From OMII01 sp947467385 (GTDB lineage Bacteria; Bdellovibrionota_C; UBA2361; OMII01): a stretch of DNA of 64,000 nucleotides. Below, piece after piece: positions 29,116-37,343 of the stretch (the first letter of the stretch is position 1; each line of letters begins with the position of its first letter). The translations under genes were made by a program, and so were the position numbers. A model generated the notes under the pieces. That model made no database searches and had not been told where the DNA came from. It worked only from the letters and a program-made list of their open reading frames with translations. The stretch lies in NCBI GenBank assembly GCA_044360075.1, contig JBIKLA010000004.1:1-64000 (forward strand), in the 5' to 3' direction.

Positions 29116-30543
29116 TTACGGCCGCTTTGTGCGCCGCAGGACGGTCACCTCCGTACGATCGAGCACGGCTTCGTACTCGCCGCTGGCCAGGAGCACCTCT
29201 CGCACAGCGAGGTTTTGCCGGTTCTCGGCCTGGTCCCTCGAGCCGATCCGATCGATGACGGCGTAGTCGTGCAGTATCGATGTGTCGATCGGCCGCGAGC
29301 CATCGATGAACGCAAGCTCAACACGGTGCGCGAGGTGCGGCACAATCCGCGAGCTTGCAAGAACGCTCACGTCGGGCGGAACGAGCGAAACAGCCCTCTG
29401 CAGCGGCTCCACCGGCCCATCGGCCGACCAGTGAACCGGGTAAGCGCCGAATGAGACGGCATTGCGTGCAACAAGCGGCACGATGAGCGCCAGCACCGCA
29501 AAGATGACTGCGCGCCTCACCGTCCAGTCCCACGGCAGGCCGCCCCGAGCGCGAAGGGACTCTATCGCCATGACTGCAAGGATAGGGACGAGCGGAAGCG
29601 AGTGCTGAAAGCGGAGTGAGCGTTGAAACTCAAGGGTAGAGAGCGAGTTGAGGAAAAGAGTCGGCGCGCACGCGACCAGGAACACCAGCGAGCTGCGGCT
29701 GAACACCCAAAAGCACGGCGCAGCGAGCGAAGCCAGGTATAGCAACACGCTCGTGATGGGAAGATGCCGGAGGGCTTCCCAAGGCTGAAACATGAGGGTC
29801 GAAAGCTTGTCGCCAAAGCTTTCGCCAAGGTACGAGTATCGCGCAAAGGCGTTCGGCGCCGCTCCGTCCGGAATCCCCGGCATTATCGCCTGTGTCACAA
29901 CGACAAACCAAGCAAGCGCCGAAAGGCACAGCGCCGCGCCTACCTTGCGCTGTCCCCGCACACAAATTACGAGCCCCATCGCCGACACCGTGAGCGCTAA
30001 AACCTCCTTGCAGCTCATGACCGCCAGCGCAACAAGCGCCAGCCATGCGTATCGGCGCCGCTCGGCGAGAAGAAGAATAAGCGGCAGGAGCGGGACCCCA
30101 ATGGTCTCAGGATGGAAATCGAAGAGGTTTGCGCTAAACACCGCAGGATGAAGCATGTACACGCATGCAACCAAGAGCTGCTGCGACCGAGAGAGGCCGC
30201 TCGACTTCGCCAGCAAGAGGAGCGGCGCCGCGCCGAGCGCAAGCGCCAGAGACTGAACGGCAAGAAGAGCGTATGGCGAGGCAAGGATGCGGTAGATAAC
30301 GCTTAGTGGATAGAGAATAAACGCCCCGTGGTCCGAGAAGATGTTCATGCCCATGAGCGAGACGCGGGCGCCCTTACCGTAGCTTAGCTGCCACAGGGCT
30401 TGGTCAAAGATCCCAAGGTCGAACGCAGTCGAGCGAAACACCGCGTGGCGATACGCCGCACAGCCAAAGAGCACGGCCCAGGCGGCACAGATGAGGATCG
30501 GAACCTGAATGGGCCAAACGCGTGAGGGGCTCTCGCTCTTCAT
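29116..30543 (-). CDS. DUF2079 membrane protein
   Basis: A 475-residue polytopic protein with about ten spans. DUF2079 marks are FDLGIFDQALWQL, the DHGAFILYPLSVIYRI loop, LLAVQSLALALGAAPLLLLA and HPAVFSANLFDFHPETIGVPLL. The family belongs to the GT-C-like membrane glycosyltransferases by fold, with unknown substrate (recalled). The ATG at 30543 is taken; a GTG at 30570 is in frame. It follows a GT2 gene by 54 bp and is likely co-transcribed, consistent with envelope or surface glycan work. Confidence 0.85.
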   Translation of the reverse strand: MKSESPSRVWPIQVPILICAAWAVLFGCAAYRHAVFRSTAFDLGIFDQALWQLSYGKGARVSLMGMNIFSDHGAFILYPLSVIYRILASPYALLAVQSLALALGAAPLLLLAKSSGLSRSQQLLVACVYMLHPAVFSANLFDFHPETIGVPLLPLILLLAERRRYAWLALVALAVMSCKEVLALTVSAMGLVICVRGQRKVGAALCLSALAWFVVVTQAIMPGIPDGAAPNAFARYSYLGESFGDKLSTLMFQPWEALRHLPITSVLLYLASLAAPCFWVFSRSSLVFLVACAPTLFLNSLSTLEFQRSLRFQHSLPLVPILAVMAIESLRARGGLPWDWTVRRAVIFAVLALIVPLVARNAVSFGAYPVHWSADGPVEPLQRAVSLVPPDVSVLASSRIVPHLAHRVELAFIDGSRPIDTSILHDYAVIDRIGSRDQAENRQNLAVREVLLASGEYEAVLDRTEVTVLRRTKRP

Positions 30544-30597
30544 GAGCGCACCGTACCAGGAGCGTGCCACCCGCGAAAAGAGCCGTGAAAAAGAGGT

Positions 30598-32337
30598 CTA
30601 CTCTGGCTGGGCTGTTACGCCAAACAGCGGCGAGTGCGACTCAAGCGCCCGTATCTCGTTCCAGCGCTGCCACTCGGCGTTGGCCTCCGCCCCACGTCCC
30701 TCAACCTCAAGCGCCTGCGCCAAGAGAAAATGTGCGGGCCCAAAGTTGGGATACTGTTCAACGAGCTTTGTGAGCTCTGCCACAGAAGCTGCGTGCTCGC
30801 CAAAATCAAGTGGCTGCGGAAGCCCCTCCAGAACCCGCTGGGCCGCCTGCCACAGCTCGTCGGGAAGAACGAGCCCAAAGCCGCTCTTGGCGCGAAAGAT
30901 CGAAAACGGGCTGCGGCGCAGCTCAAGCGCGATCTCGTCGACGACTGACGAGTTGACGTACAGCCGGAACGGTTCCTCAGAGCGGTGCTGCTCGCGCGAC
31001 GGCGAGCATGGAAGCAGATTCTCGCTTGAGAGCCGCCACGCCTTGTGCGCCAGCATGACAAGGAGGCGCTTGAGGCTGAAGTCGCTGTCGCTTAGGGCCT
31101 CGCGCATCGTGAGCCCACCGCAGTCGAGCCACGCGAGCTTCCGTACGACGAAGTCGATGCTGGTGAGCGAGAGGTTAAAGGGGCCCGCGGGATTGAACAT
31201 CAGGCCGCCGTTAACCGGCGTAAAGAGCGCTGTCTTTAACTCCTCTGCGAGGTTTGGAAAGAGCATCGCAAGATCATCGCGCGAGAAGGCGTTGATTGCG
31301 CTGAGCGCAAAGTCTTTGGGAAGAGCGTTGTGGATGTCGACACACGCAACCACCTGAGAGCGGGCTGCGCGCACGCCGGCATCGAGCGCTGATGTAAGCG
31401 AGGGGGGCGCGCCCTCATCCGCCAGCACTACCTGGAAGGCGACTCGTGTTAGGCGTGCTCCGAGCTCCCCAACCTGCTTGCGGATCTGGTGCGCGCCCTG
31501 CCGTGTTGCTGAGTAGTCAACAACAACAACCTCAAGGTTCGGAAGGCTCTGCTGCGCCACCGCCGCAGCGAACTGGTCCAAGCGCGGATCCTCAACCGTC
31601 ATTGGGACCACAAACGAGAGGTTCTGCTCCGGGTGAATTCGGCGCGATGCATGCCGACGATAGACTCGCGACATCTCGCGGTACGCGCCAGCCATGTCGG
31701 CGCCGGTCTTGTTAGTGTCGTAATTTCGAAGGTATGCCAATGTCTGCGGGATGCGGCACGAAAACGGGTAGCGCTCAAGCATCCGCAGCCACAGGTCGTA
31801 GTCCATCGTGAAGTAGAGTCCCTCATCAAAACACTCCCCCGGCTCAATGCAGAGCTCATCGAGCAGGCTTTTCCTGAAGAAAACTCCCGGCTGCGCCGGA
31901 ACGGAGTGGAACACCCAGTACTTCATGGCGTCGAACCAGGTGCGCTCGATATTGTCGACGGTCTCTGTCGCCCGCCCCTCCTTGTCGGTGATGCAGGCGG
32001 CTCCCATGACGATGGGGTGCTTTGAGATATGTTGGGCCACGGTGTGAAACGCGTTGGGCGCGTACCAGTCATCCGAGTTCATCCACGCGATGACGTCACC
32101 AGTTGCCCGGGCGAATCCCTTGTTGAGGGCGTGCGACTGGCCGCGGTCGGGCTCCGAGGTCCACTTGAGGTGCGGGTACTCCTTTAGAATCGAGATCGTG
32201 TCATCGGTCGAGCCGCCATCGACGACGATGTGCTCAAAGTTTGGGTAGCCCTGCGCCAGCACCGACTCGATGGTTTGGCGGATAAACTGCCCATGGTTGA
32301 ACGACACAGTGATGACAGAGAACTTTGGTAGGGTCAT
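30598..32337 (-). CDS. Glycosyltransferase family 2 with second GT-like domain and helical C terminus
   Basis: A 579-residue cytosolic protein. Residues 5-225 are a full GT2 domain: FSVITVSFNHGQFIRQTI, HIVVDGGSTDDT, DRGQSHALNKGF, ATGDVIAWMNSDDWY (the DxD-like site) and YFTMDYDLWLRML. Residues about 240-430 start LSFVVPMTVEDPRLDQF and VVVVDYSATRQGAH, resembling a degenerate second GT2 domain without a clear DxD. The last 80 residues (LTKLVEQYPNFGPAHFLLAQALEVEGR) look like one or two TPR-type helices. The donor and acceptor are unknown. It lies upstream of the DUF2079 gene. Confidence 0.88.
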   Translation of the reverse strand: MTLPKFSVITVSFNHGQFIRQTIESVLAQGYPNFEHIVVDGGSTDDTISILKEYPHLKWTSEPDRGQSHALNKGFARATGDVIAWMNSDDWYAPNAFHTVAQHISKHPIVMGAACITDKEGRATETVDNIERTWFDAMKYWVFHSVPAQPGVFFRKSLLDELCIEPGECFDEGLYFTMDYDLWLRMLERYPFSCRIPQTLAYLRNYDTNKTGADMAGAYREMSRVYRRHASRRIHPEQNLSFVVPMTVEDPRLDQFAAAVAQQSLPNLEVVVVDYSATRQGAHQIRKQVGELGARLTRVAFQVVLADEGAPPSLTSALDAGVRAARSQVVACVDIHNALPKDFALSAINAFSRDDLAMLFPNLAEELKTALFTPVNGGLMFNPAGPFNLSLTSIDFVVRKLAWLDCGGLTMREALSDSDFSLKRLLVMLAHKAWRLSSENLLPCSPSREQHRSEEPFRLYVNSSVVDEIALELRRSPFSIFRAKSGFGLVLPDELWQAAQRVLEGLPQPLDFGEHAASVAELTKLVEQYPNFGPAHFLLAQALEVEGRGAEANAEWQRWNEIRALESHSPLFGVTAQPE

Positions 32338-32674
32338 AAGCGAGCGCAGTCATGCTCCGATCGAGACGGTTGAGGCGATACGGCCTACGGATCTGCTGGA
32401 TAGGATGAGGGGGTGTTGGGTGAGGCTTCCCTGAGTTTGTACCGTTTTGTCCCCGCTCGAGAACTTTCATTATATCCAATTTAATCAGGAACTTGGCGAC
32501 GCCCGGCGGCCGCGTTTAGGAATGCCTTGTGGCCTCTGTGTCTGACTTCTCTTCACCGCAACGAGGGTAAATAAACATGCGATTTTACAAGCACCAAAGG
32601 TTGAGTCCGGAAAGAATCGCTTTGCAGCTCTTCGCTTTGGTGGTAAAAACAGGTCATTGTTTGAGAACTTAGGC
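32338..32674. other. Intergenic region between the GT2 gene and the small ORF at 32675
   Basis: About 340 bp between divergent genes with no recognisable gene. Short A+T-rich patches occur near 32465-32490 and 32570-32600. I see no confident promoter, repeat or RNA structure. Confidence 0.35.
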
Positions 32675-32950
32675 ATGCAACCGACCCTTACAACATCGCG
32701 AACACAGCAGCCCTCGCAGGGCGCAGAGCTCAACGAGCTCTCGATGCCGCCGGTTGGGGCCCGCTCAGCCGCTCTCGACCTCAATACGTCAACGCTTCGC
32801 GAGATCGCCACTGGCACGTCTGCCGAGGAGATGTCGTACTTTAAGTTTCAGGTAGAGCGCCACCAGGCCTCCGTTAACCTCGACTCGGTCGAGACCTACG
32901 CGCAGGGCTCGATGCCCTCGCCGCACCAGCTTCTCGCCCAAGCGGCCTAG
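32675..32950 (+). CDS. Small hypothetical protein, 91 residues
   Basis: Unknown family. The N-terminal half is rich in Thr, Ser, Gln and Pro; the C-terminal half is predicted helical (TSAEEMSYFKFQVERHQASVN) and ends PSPHQLLAQAA. No signal peptide or membrane span. Support comes from codon use like its neighbours and a textbook terminator 26 nt after the stop. The ATG at 32675 has only a close AGG; a TTG at 32657 would add six residues. Confidence 0.55.
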   Translation: MQPTLTTSRTQQPSQGAELNELSMPPVGARSAALDLNTSTLREIATGTSAEEMSYFKFQVERHQASVNLDSVETYAQGSMPSPHQLLAQAA

Positions 32951-32975
32951 CTGACAGCCTGGATTCCCCTCAATT

Positions 32976-33001
32976 GAGCTGCTCCTTGAGCAGCTTTTTT
33001 T
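32976..33001 (+). terminator. Rho-independent terminator
   Basis: AGCTGCTC (32977-32984), 3-nt loop, GAGCAGCT (32988-32995), then seven T. A perfect 8-bp stem and U tract, just downstream of the 91-residue protein gene; the clearest terminator in the window. Confidence 0.92.
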
Positions 33002-33127
33002 GTCTGCAGGGCTCGGGCAGGGCTTCCTCTCCAGCGAGCCATTTCTTCCAGTGTTGGGCTTTCGCCATTCGGTGTACCCTTTTTTAAACTTTAAACCATT
33101 CGGTTTCTTATCCCCTGCTCTGCCCCT

Positions 33128-35308
33128 ATGCTTAGGCGCGTCACCGTCCTCGCTTTCCTGGCCCTTGCATCCCTCTCAGCGGCCGGCTGCAAGGATCGCT
33201 CATCCGGCGAGGGGCCGCATATAGCCGTCAAGCTCGTCGCTGACCAGGACTCCGTTGCGCCCGGCTCTGCCTTCACGCTTGGCATTAAGTTCACACCTGC
33301 GCCGGGGTGGCACATCTACTGGAAGAACCCTGGCGACTCCGGGCAAGCACCGCGCTTTGAGTGGACCATTCCTACCGGGGCAACGATAAAGCCAAACCTG
33401 TGGCCGTACCCCGAGCGAATCGATGTCGGCCCACTCACAAACTACGGGTACGGCACAGTGCTCCTTCCGTTCCCGGCCAATCTCTCCACCACCACCGCTA
33501 CCGGCGATTCGCTGCTGTTTAAGGTTCTTGTCAAATGGCTTGTGTGCAAAGACGAGTGCGTGCCGGGCGAAGCGGCGCTTGAGCTCTCGCTTCCCGTGTC
33601 GGAGCGAGCAGGCGAGCCGTCCCGATACACTGCGCTCTTCTCAGACACCTACGTTGATGTTCCCGCCCCGCTCTCGCGCGTCTCGATCGCCGTCGAGGAG
33701 CAGGAGCAGAGCGTCAAGATCGCACTCATTCCCCTTGGCGATCGGTTCATGCCAAAGACGATTGCTTTCTTCCCAGAAGACCGCGGCATCATTGCCAACG
33801 CTGCGCCGCAGCTCGTCGCGCGCGACGGCTCAATCGTCACGATAACCCTCAAGCGCGACCCCAACCGCAAGGACCCAATAGAGCGCATTCGGGGTGTGCT
33901 CTACTCGCCTGGAGGCTGGTCGGAGAAAGGAACCCCCAAGGCAGTTTCAATCGACACCACGGCCGATGACCAGTCGCGCGTGGAAGTGCCCCCCATCCAG
34001 AACTCAACGACGATGTTCAGCGCTGATGGGGATGACTCTCCCGGATTCTTCACGGCGCTCCTCTTCGCCTTCCTCGGCGGCATAATCTTAAACTTGATGC
34101 CGTGCGTCTTTCCGGTGCTCTCGATCAAGATCCTCGGCTTTGTTGAGCAGTCAAAGCAGGATGAGCGCTCAATCAAGCTGCACGGAGGGGCTTTTAGCGC
34201 TGGCGTGCTCGTTTCGTTCTGGATTCTCGCGGGGCTGCTGCTTGCGCTGCGGGCCAGCGGCGAGCAGCTCGGCTGGGGCTTCCAGCTGCAGTCGCCGACC
34301 TTTGTTGTGGTGATGATCTTCACCTTCCTCACCCTTGGATTCCTTTTTTTGAGCGACCTCGTCATCGGCCGGTACCTGCAAAGCCTCGCCGGCTCGGCAA
34401 AACTCAACAGCCACCTGAGCGGCTCCTTCCTGAACGGCGTGCTCGCCACAGCCGTTGCAACGCCATGCACCGCGCCGTTTATGGGGTCTGCAATCGCAGC
34501 GACCCTAACCCTTCCCGCCTTCTTGAGCCTCCTTATTTTCACAAGCCTTGGGCTTGGCATGAGCGCGCCGTACCTGCTCCTCTCGCTGCGTCCGAGCCTT
34601 CTGCGCTTCCTGCCGCGCCCTGGAGCCTGGATGGAGACCTTCAAGCAGCTCATGGCGTTTCCGCTGTTTGCGAGCGTGCTGTGGCTCATCCGCGTCTTTG
34701 CGCGCCAGATGGGGATGGAGCCCCCCGGCCTCGACGTGCTCATGGACCTTTTGTGGGGGACGCTCATTGTGGGCTTTGGCTTCTGGGTGCTGCTCAAGGC
34801 CGAAGCGGCCCGCGGACGGGAGGCTCGCATGGGGCTTCACCTTATGGCTATCTTTTGCCTGATCCTCGGCTTCGTTACGGCAGTGCCGACGCGGGGCGAG
34901 GTTGACGCGAGCCAATCGCGCGCCTGCAGCACCGAGGGCTCGCAGGCGCCGCAGCCCGACAAGCACGGCCTCGTGTGGGAGCCCTACTCGGACAAGCGAG
35001 TTTCTGATCTCGTCGCAAGCGGCCGCACAGTCTACATCGACTTCACGGCTGAGTGGTGCATCACGTGCCAGGTGAATGAGGCGCGCGTCTTTGGTTCGAA
35101 GGAGGTGCTCGATCGCCTGCGCACAAACAACATCGCGCTCATAAAGGCTGACTGGACCTCAAGCAACCCCGCCATCACCGAGGCGCTCAGGCGCTTTGGA
35201 AGGAACAGCGTTCCCCTGAACGTGATTCTGGCCCCCAACAGGAAGCCCGTTATCCTTCCCAACGTCCTGACCCCCAGCATTGTCCTTGAGGCCCTCGGCG
35301 GTCAATAA
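33128..35308 (+). CDS. DsbD/ScsB-family thiol:disulfide interchange protein
   Basis: A 726-residue membrane protein that carries electrons from cytosolic thioredoxin to periplasmic partners. A lipoprotein-type signal (LSAAGC) is followed by an N-terminal beta domain with the Cys pair CKDECVPG. The eight-span core has NLMPCVFPVLSIK and VATPCTAPFMG, whose cysteines shuttle electrons. The C-terminal thioredoxin-like domain (about 620-726) has TAEWCITCQ. The long N-terminal domain with CxxxC makes it closer to ScsB than to classic DsbD. A redoxin gene lies 1.3 kb downstream and could be a partner. The lipobox on a DsbD-like protein is uncommon. Confidence 0.9.
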   Translation: MLRRVTVLAFLALASLSAAGCKDRSSGEGPHIAVKLVADQDSVAPGSAFTLGIKFTPAPGWHIYWKNPGDSGQAPRFEWTIPTGATIKPNLWPYPERIDVGPLTNYGYGTVLLPFPANLSTTTATGDSLLFKVLVKWLVCKDECVPGEAALELSLPVSERAGEPSRYTALFSDTYVDVPAPLSRVSIAVEEQEQSVKIALIPLGDRFMPKTIAFFPEDRGIIANAAPQLVARDGSIVTITLKRDPNRKDPIERIRGVLYSPGGWSEKGTPKAVSIDTTADDQSRVEVPPIQNSTTMFSADGDDSPGFFTALLFAFLGGIILNLMPCVFPVLSIKILGFVEQSKQDERSIKLHGGAFSAGVLVSFWILAGLLLALRASGEQLGWGFQLQSPTFVVVMIFTFLTLGFLFLSDLVIGRYLQSLAGSAKLNSHLSGSFLNGVLATAVATPCTAPFMGSAIAATLTLPAFLSLLIFTSLGLGMSAPYLLLSLRPSLLRFLPRPGAWMETFKQLMAFPLFASVLWLIRVFARQMGMEPPGLDVLMDLLWGTLIVGFGFWVLLKAEAARGREARMGLHLMAIFCLILGFVTAVPTRGEVDASQSRACSTEGSQAPQPDKHGLVWEPYSDKRVSDLVASGRTVYIDFTAEWCITCQVNEARVFGSKEVLDRLRTNNIALIKADWTSSNPAITEALRRFGRNSVPLNVILAPNRKPVILPNVLTPSIVLEALGGQ

Positions 35309-35451
35309 ATCCCCTTTTCCATGTCGTAAAAGTCGTTTTCTGAAGCCTTCTTAGAATTCATGCGGCTCTTTGCATTTCCTTAGCCGCAGGCTTTAGCCTA
35401 CCCTTGTGCCAACGCTAGGGCGGAAGCCCCTTCAACCAGGGCAACGGAGTT

Positions 35452-36480
35452 ATGCAGGCATCACAGAACGCTAACCAAAACGACACAGGGGAGATGTCCC
35501 CGTACTCACCCCAGCCCACGCGGGCTGCTTCGGAAGATCGACTCCCTGAGTCACACGGAAACCTCCTCGACATCCTCTCTTCGCTTAAGGGTCCCGCGCC
35601 GATCGCATCGGATCCCTCACCAACGCTCCCACACGACGTGCGAGCGATCCTTGCTCCCTATGCCGAGACGCTTAAGGTGTCGTCGCAGAAGATTGAGACC
35701 CTCCGGCAGGAATCGATTGCTATCGAGCAGCGATTCTCGGATTCGTGGGACGCTCTTGGATTTCGTGAGCGATACCTCCCGCGCCTGCTTATCAACCTCT
35801 TCGGAGGCGACATCTCTGCCGTTGAGCAGCGTGATTCCCTGCGGGACTACCACGCAAGGATTGAATCGGCACTCACCGCCGAGCAGCAGGCTCACGACAA
35901 GACGCAAGCCAAGGCTGACTTTATCGTGGAGGAACACCTGCTCAAAAGTGGCAGCTCGTACTCGCAGCTTTTCAGCACAATGGGCTCCCTCACTGAGCTC
36001 CAGAAGGCGGCGAATGCCTACGATGGCGCCATATCACGAGCGCTCTCGATATTTATGAAGGCGCGATGGGAGGAGCAACACTCCTTTCTGATTTCTGTGC
36101 CCTGGGCACCGGCTTCCGCACACTTGGTCGGTGAGCACGCGCAGGCTTCGGTCGATGCAGTGGTCCAGCGTCACGCAGACTACGCTGCACGGGCGCGCGA
36201 GTTCGTCGCTCAGGCCGACAGCAAGCTCGCCTCAGAGCTCGATACCTCACTGGCTACCAGCGCTTCCGAGGCCCCGCACAGCAAGGCGGCCGACAACTCG
36301 GTGCTCTTTAGGATCGCTAGCATGCTCTCAGTCTTTACGCTCCGTGACGCGGTGGACAACCTTAACGACCTCAGTGCCGCGCTCAAAAAAGAGCGTGCCG
36401 TACTCGACACCGTGCAGGCCTCCCTCGGAAAGGAACTGACGGCGCGCTGCCGAGAGACCCTGCGCTCCTGCCTAGAGTAA
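35452..36480 (+). CDS. Hypothetical helical protein, 342 residues
   Basis: No family recognised. The first 60 residues are Gln/Ser/Pro-rich and probably disordered. The rest is almost wholly helical, with heptad-like stretches (about 75-100, 125-160 and 290-335). No signal peptide, membrane span or enzymatic motif. GGAG lies 4 nt before the ATG. It lies between the dsbD-like and redoxin genes on the same strand, but with gaps of about 140 and 90 bp. Confidence 0.7.
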   Translation: MQASQNANQNDTGEMSPYSPQPTRAASEDRLPESHGNLLDILSSLKGPAPIASDPSPTLPHDVRAILAPYAETLKVSSQKIETLRQESIAIEQRFSDSWDALGFRERYLPRLLINLFGGDISAVEQRDSLRDYHARIESALTAEQQAHDKTQAKADFIVEEHLLKSGSSYSQLFSTMGSLTELQKAANAYDGAISRALSIFMKARWEEQHSFLISVPWAPASAHLVGEHAQASVDAVVQRHADYAARAREFVAQADSKLASELDTSLATSASEAPHSKAADNSVLFRIASMLSVFTLRDAVDNLNDLSAALKKERAVLDTVQASLGKELTARCRETLRSCLE

Positions 36481-36505
36481 TCCAAGCTCCCCCAATTTCC
36501 GTTTG

Positions 36506-36535
36506 TTGTGGAACCGCCCGGCTTGCGCCTATTAT
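36506..36535 (+). promoter_or_regulatory. Probable promoter of the redoxin gene
   Basis: TTGTGG (36506-36511), 18 nt, TATTAT (36530-36535), ending 34 bp before the ATG at 36570. The -10 matches consensus at five of six positions. Confidence 0.5.
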
Positions 36536-36569
36536 GCGGTTCGTGGAGCTATCTTTTCGGGAGAACCGC

Positions 36570-37181
36570 ATGCGCACTACCATTACTGCCCTCATCGTGA
36601 CCCTCGTCTCGCTCGCGTCAACAGCCACCGTATCGGCTGAAACCGCGGTAGTTGGAAAGCCCGCGCCAGACTTCAAGCTTTCCGACGCGCAGGGTAAGGA
36701 TACGTCGCTCTCGCAGTTTAAGGGCAAGACCGTTGTTCTTGAGTGGTACAACCCGACCTGCCCCTTCGTGAAGAAGTTCTACGCGAATGGCAACATGCAG
36801 CAGTTCCAGAAAGAGGCGGTTGCAAAGGGCGCCGTATGGCTCACGATCAACTCTAACGCCGAAGGAAAGCCGGGGCACCTGGCGCAGGGTGATGCCGCTC
36901 AGGCCGCCAAAGCGGCAAGCCTCAACTCAACAGCGCTCCTTCTTGATCCGAAGGGCACAGTCGGCCGCGAGTACGGCGCACGCACGACTCCGCACATGTT
37001 CGTCGTCGACCCGAAGGGAACGCTCGCCTACGCTGGCGCAATCGACGACACCCCCTCGACAAGCTCCGGAGACATCGAGAGCGCCGAGAATCACGTCATG
37101 TCGGCGATCGATGCCATAGCGCAGGGCAAGGCGGTCGATCCGGCCTCAACCGAGCCATACGGCTGCTCCGTTAAATATTAG
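36570..37181 (+). CDS. Exported thioredoxin-like redoxin (AhpC/TSA family)
   Basis: A 203-residue protein with a signal peptide (cleavage near VSAET) and a peroxiredoxin/thioredoxin fold: GKPAPDFKLSDAQGKDTSL, VVLEWYNPTCPFVKKFY with a single active-site Cys, TTPHMFVVDPKGTLAYAGAID. A second Cys occurs near the C terminus (YGCSVKY). It would reduce peroxides or thiols in the periplasm. GGGAG lies 6 nt before the ATG at 36570; the frame extends upstream to 36534 but that start would lie over the promoter. Confidence 0.85.
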   Translation: MRTTITALIVTLVSLASTATVSAETAVVGKPAPDFKLSDAQGKDTSLSQFKGKTVVLEWYNPTCPFVKKFYANGNMQQFQKEAVAKGAVWLTINSNAEGKPGHLAQGDAAQAAKAASLNSTALLLDPKGTVGREYGARTTPHMFVVDPKGTLAYAGAIDDTPSTSSGDIESAENHVMSAIDAIAQGKAVDPASTEPYGCSVKY

Positions 37182-37343
37182 CGATTCCCCAGCCCTAAGC
37201 TGGGACCGCTCCGATACACGCCGTCTCCGCATCCTTAGTACCCTTTGAAGGGTAAAGCACTCGAGCGCAAACGCCGTTCTGAGGGCCTGGGTGTGTTTTT
37301 ACCCCACGCTAGGGTTGCGCTGGAACCCGGAACCCTTGTAACA

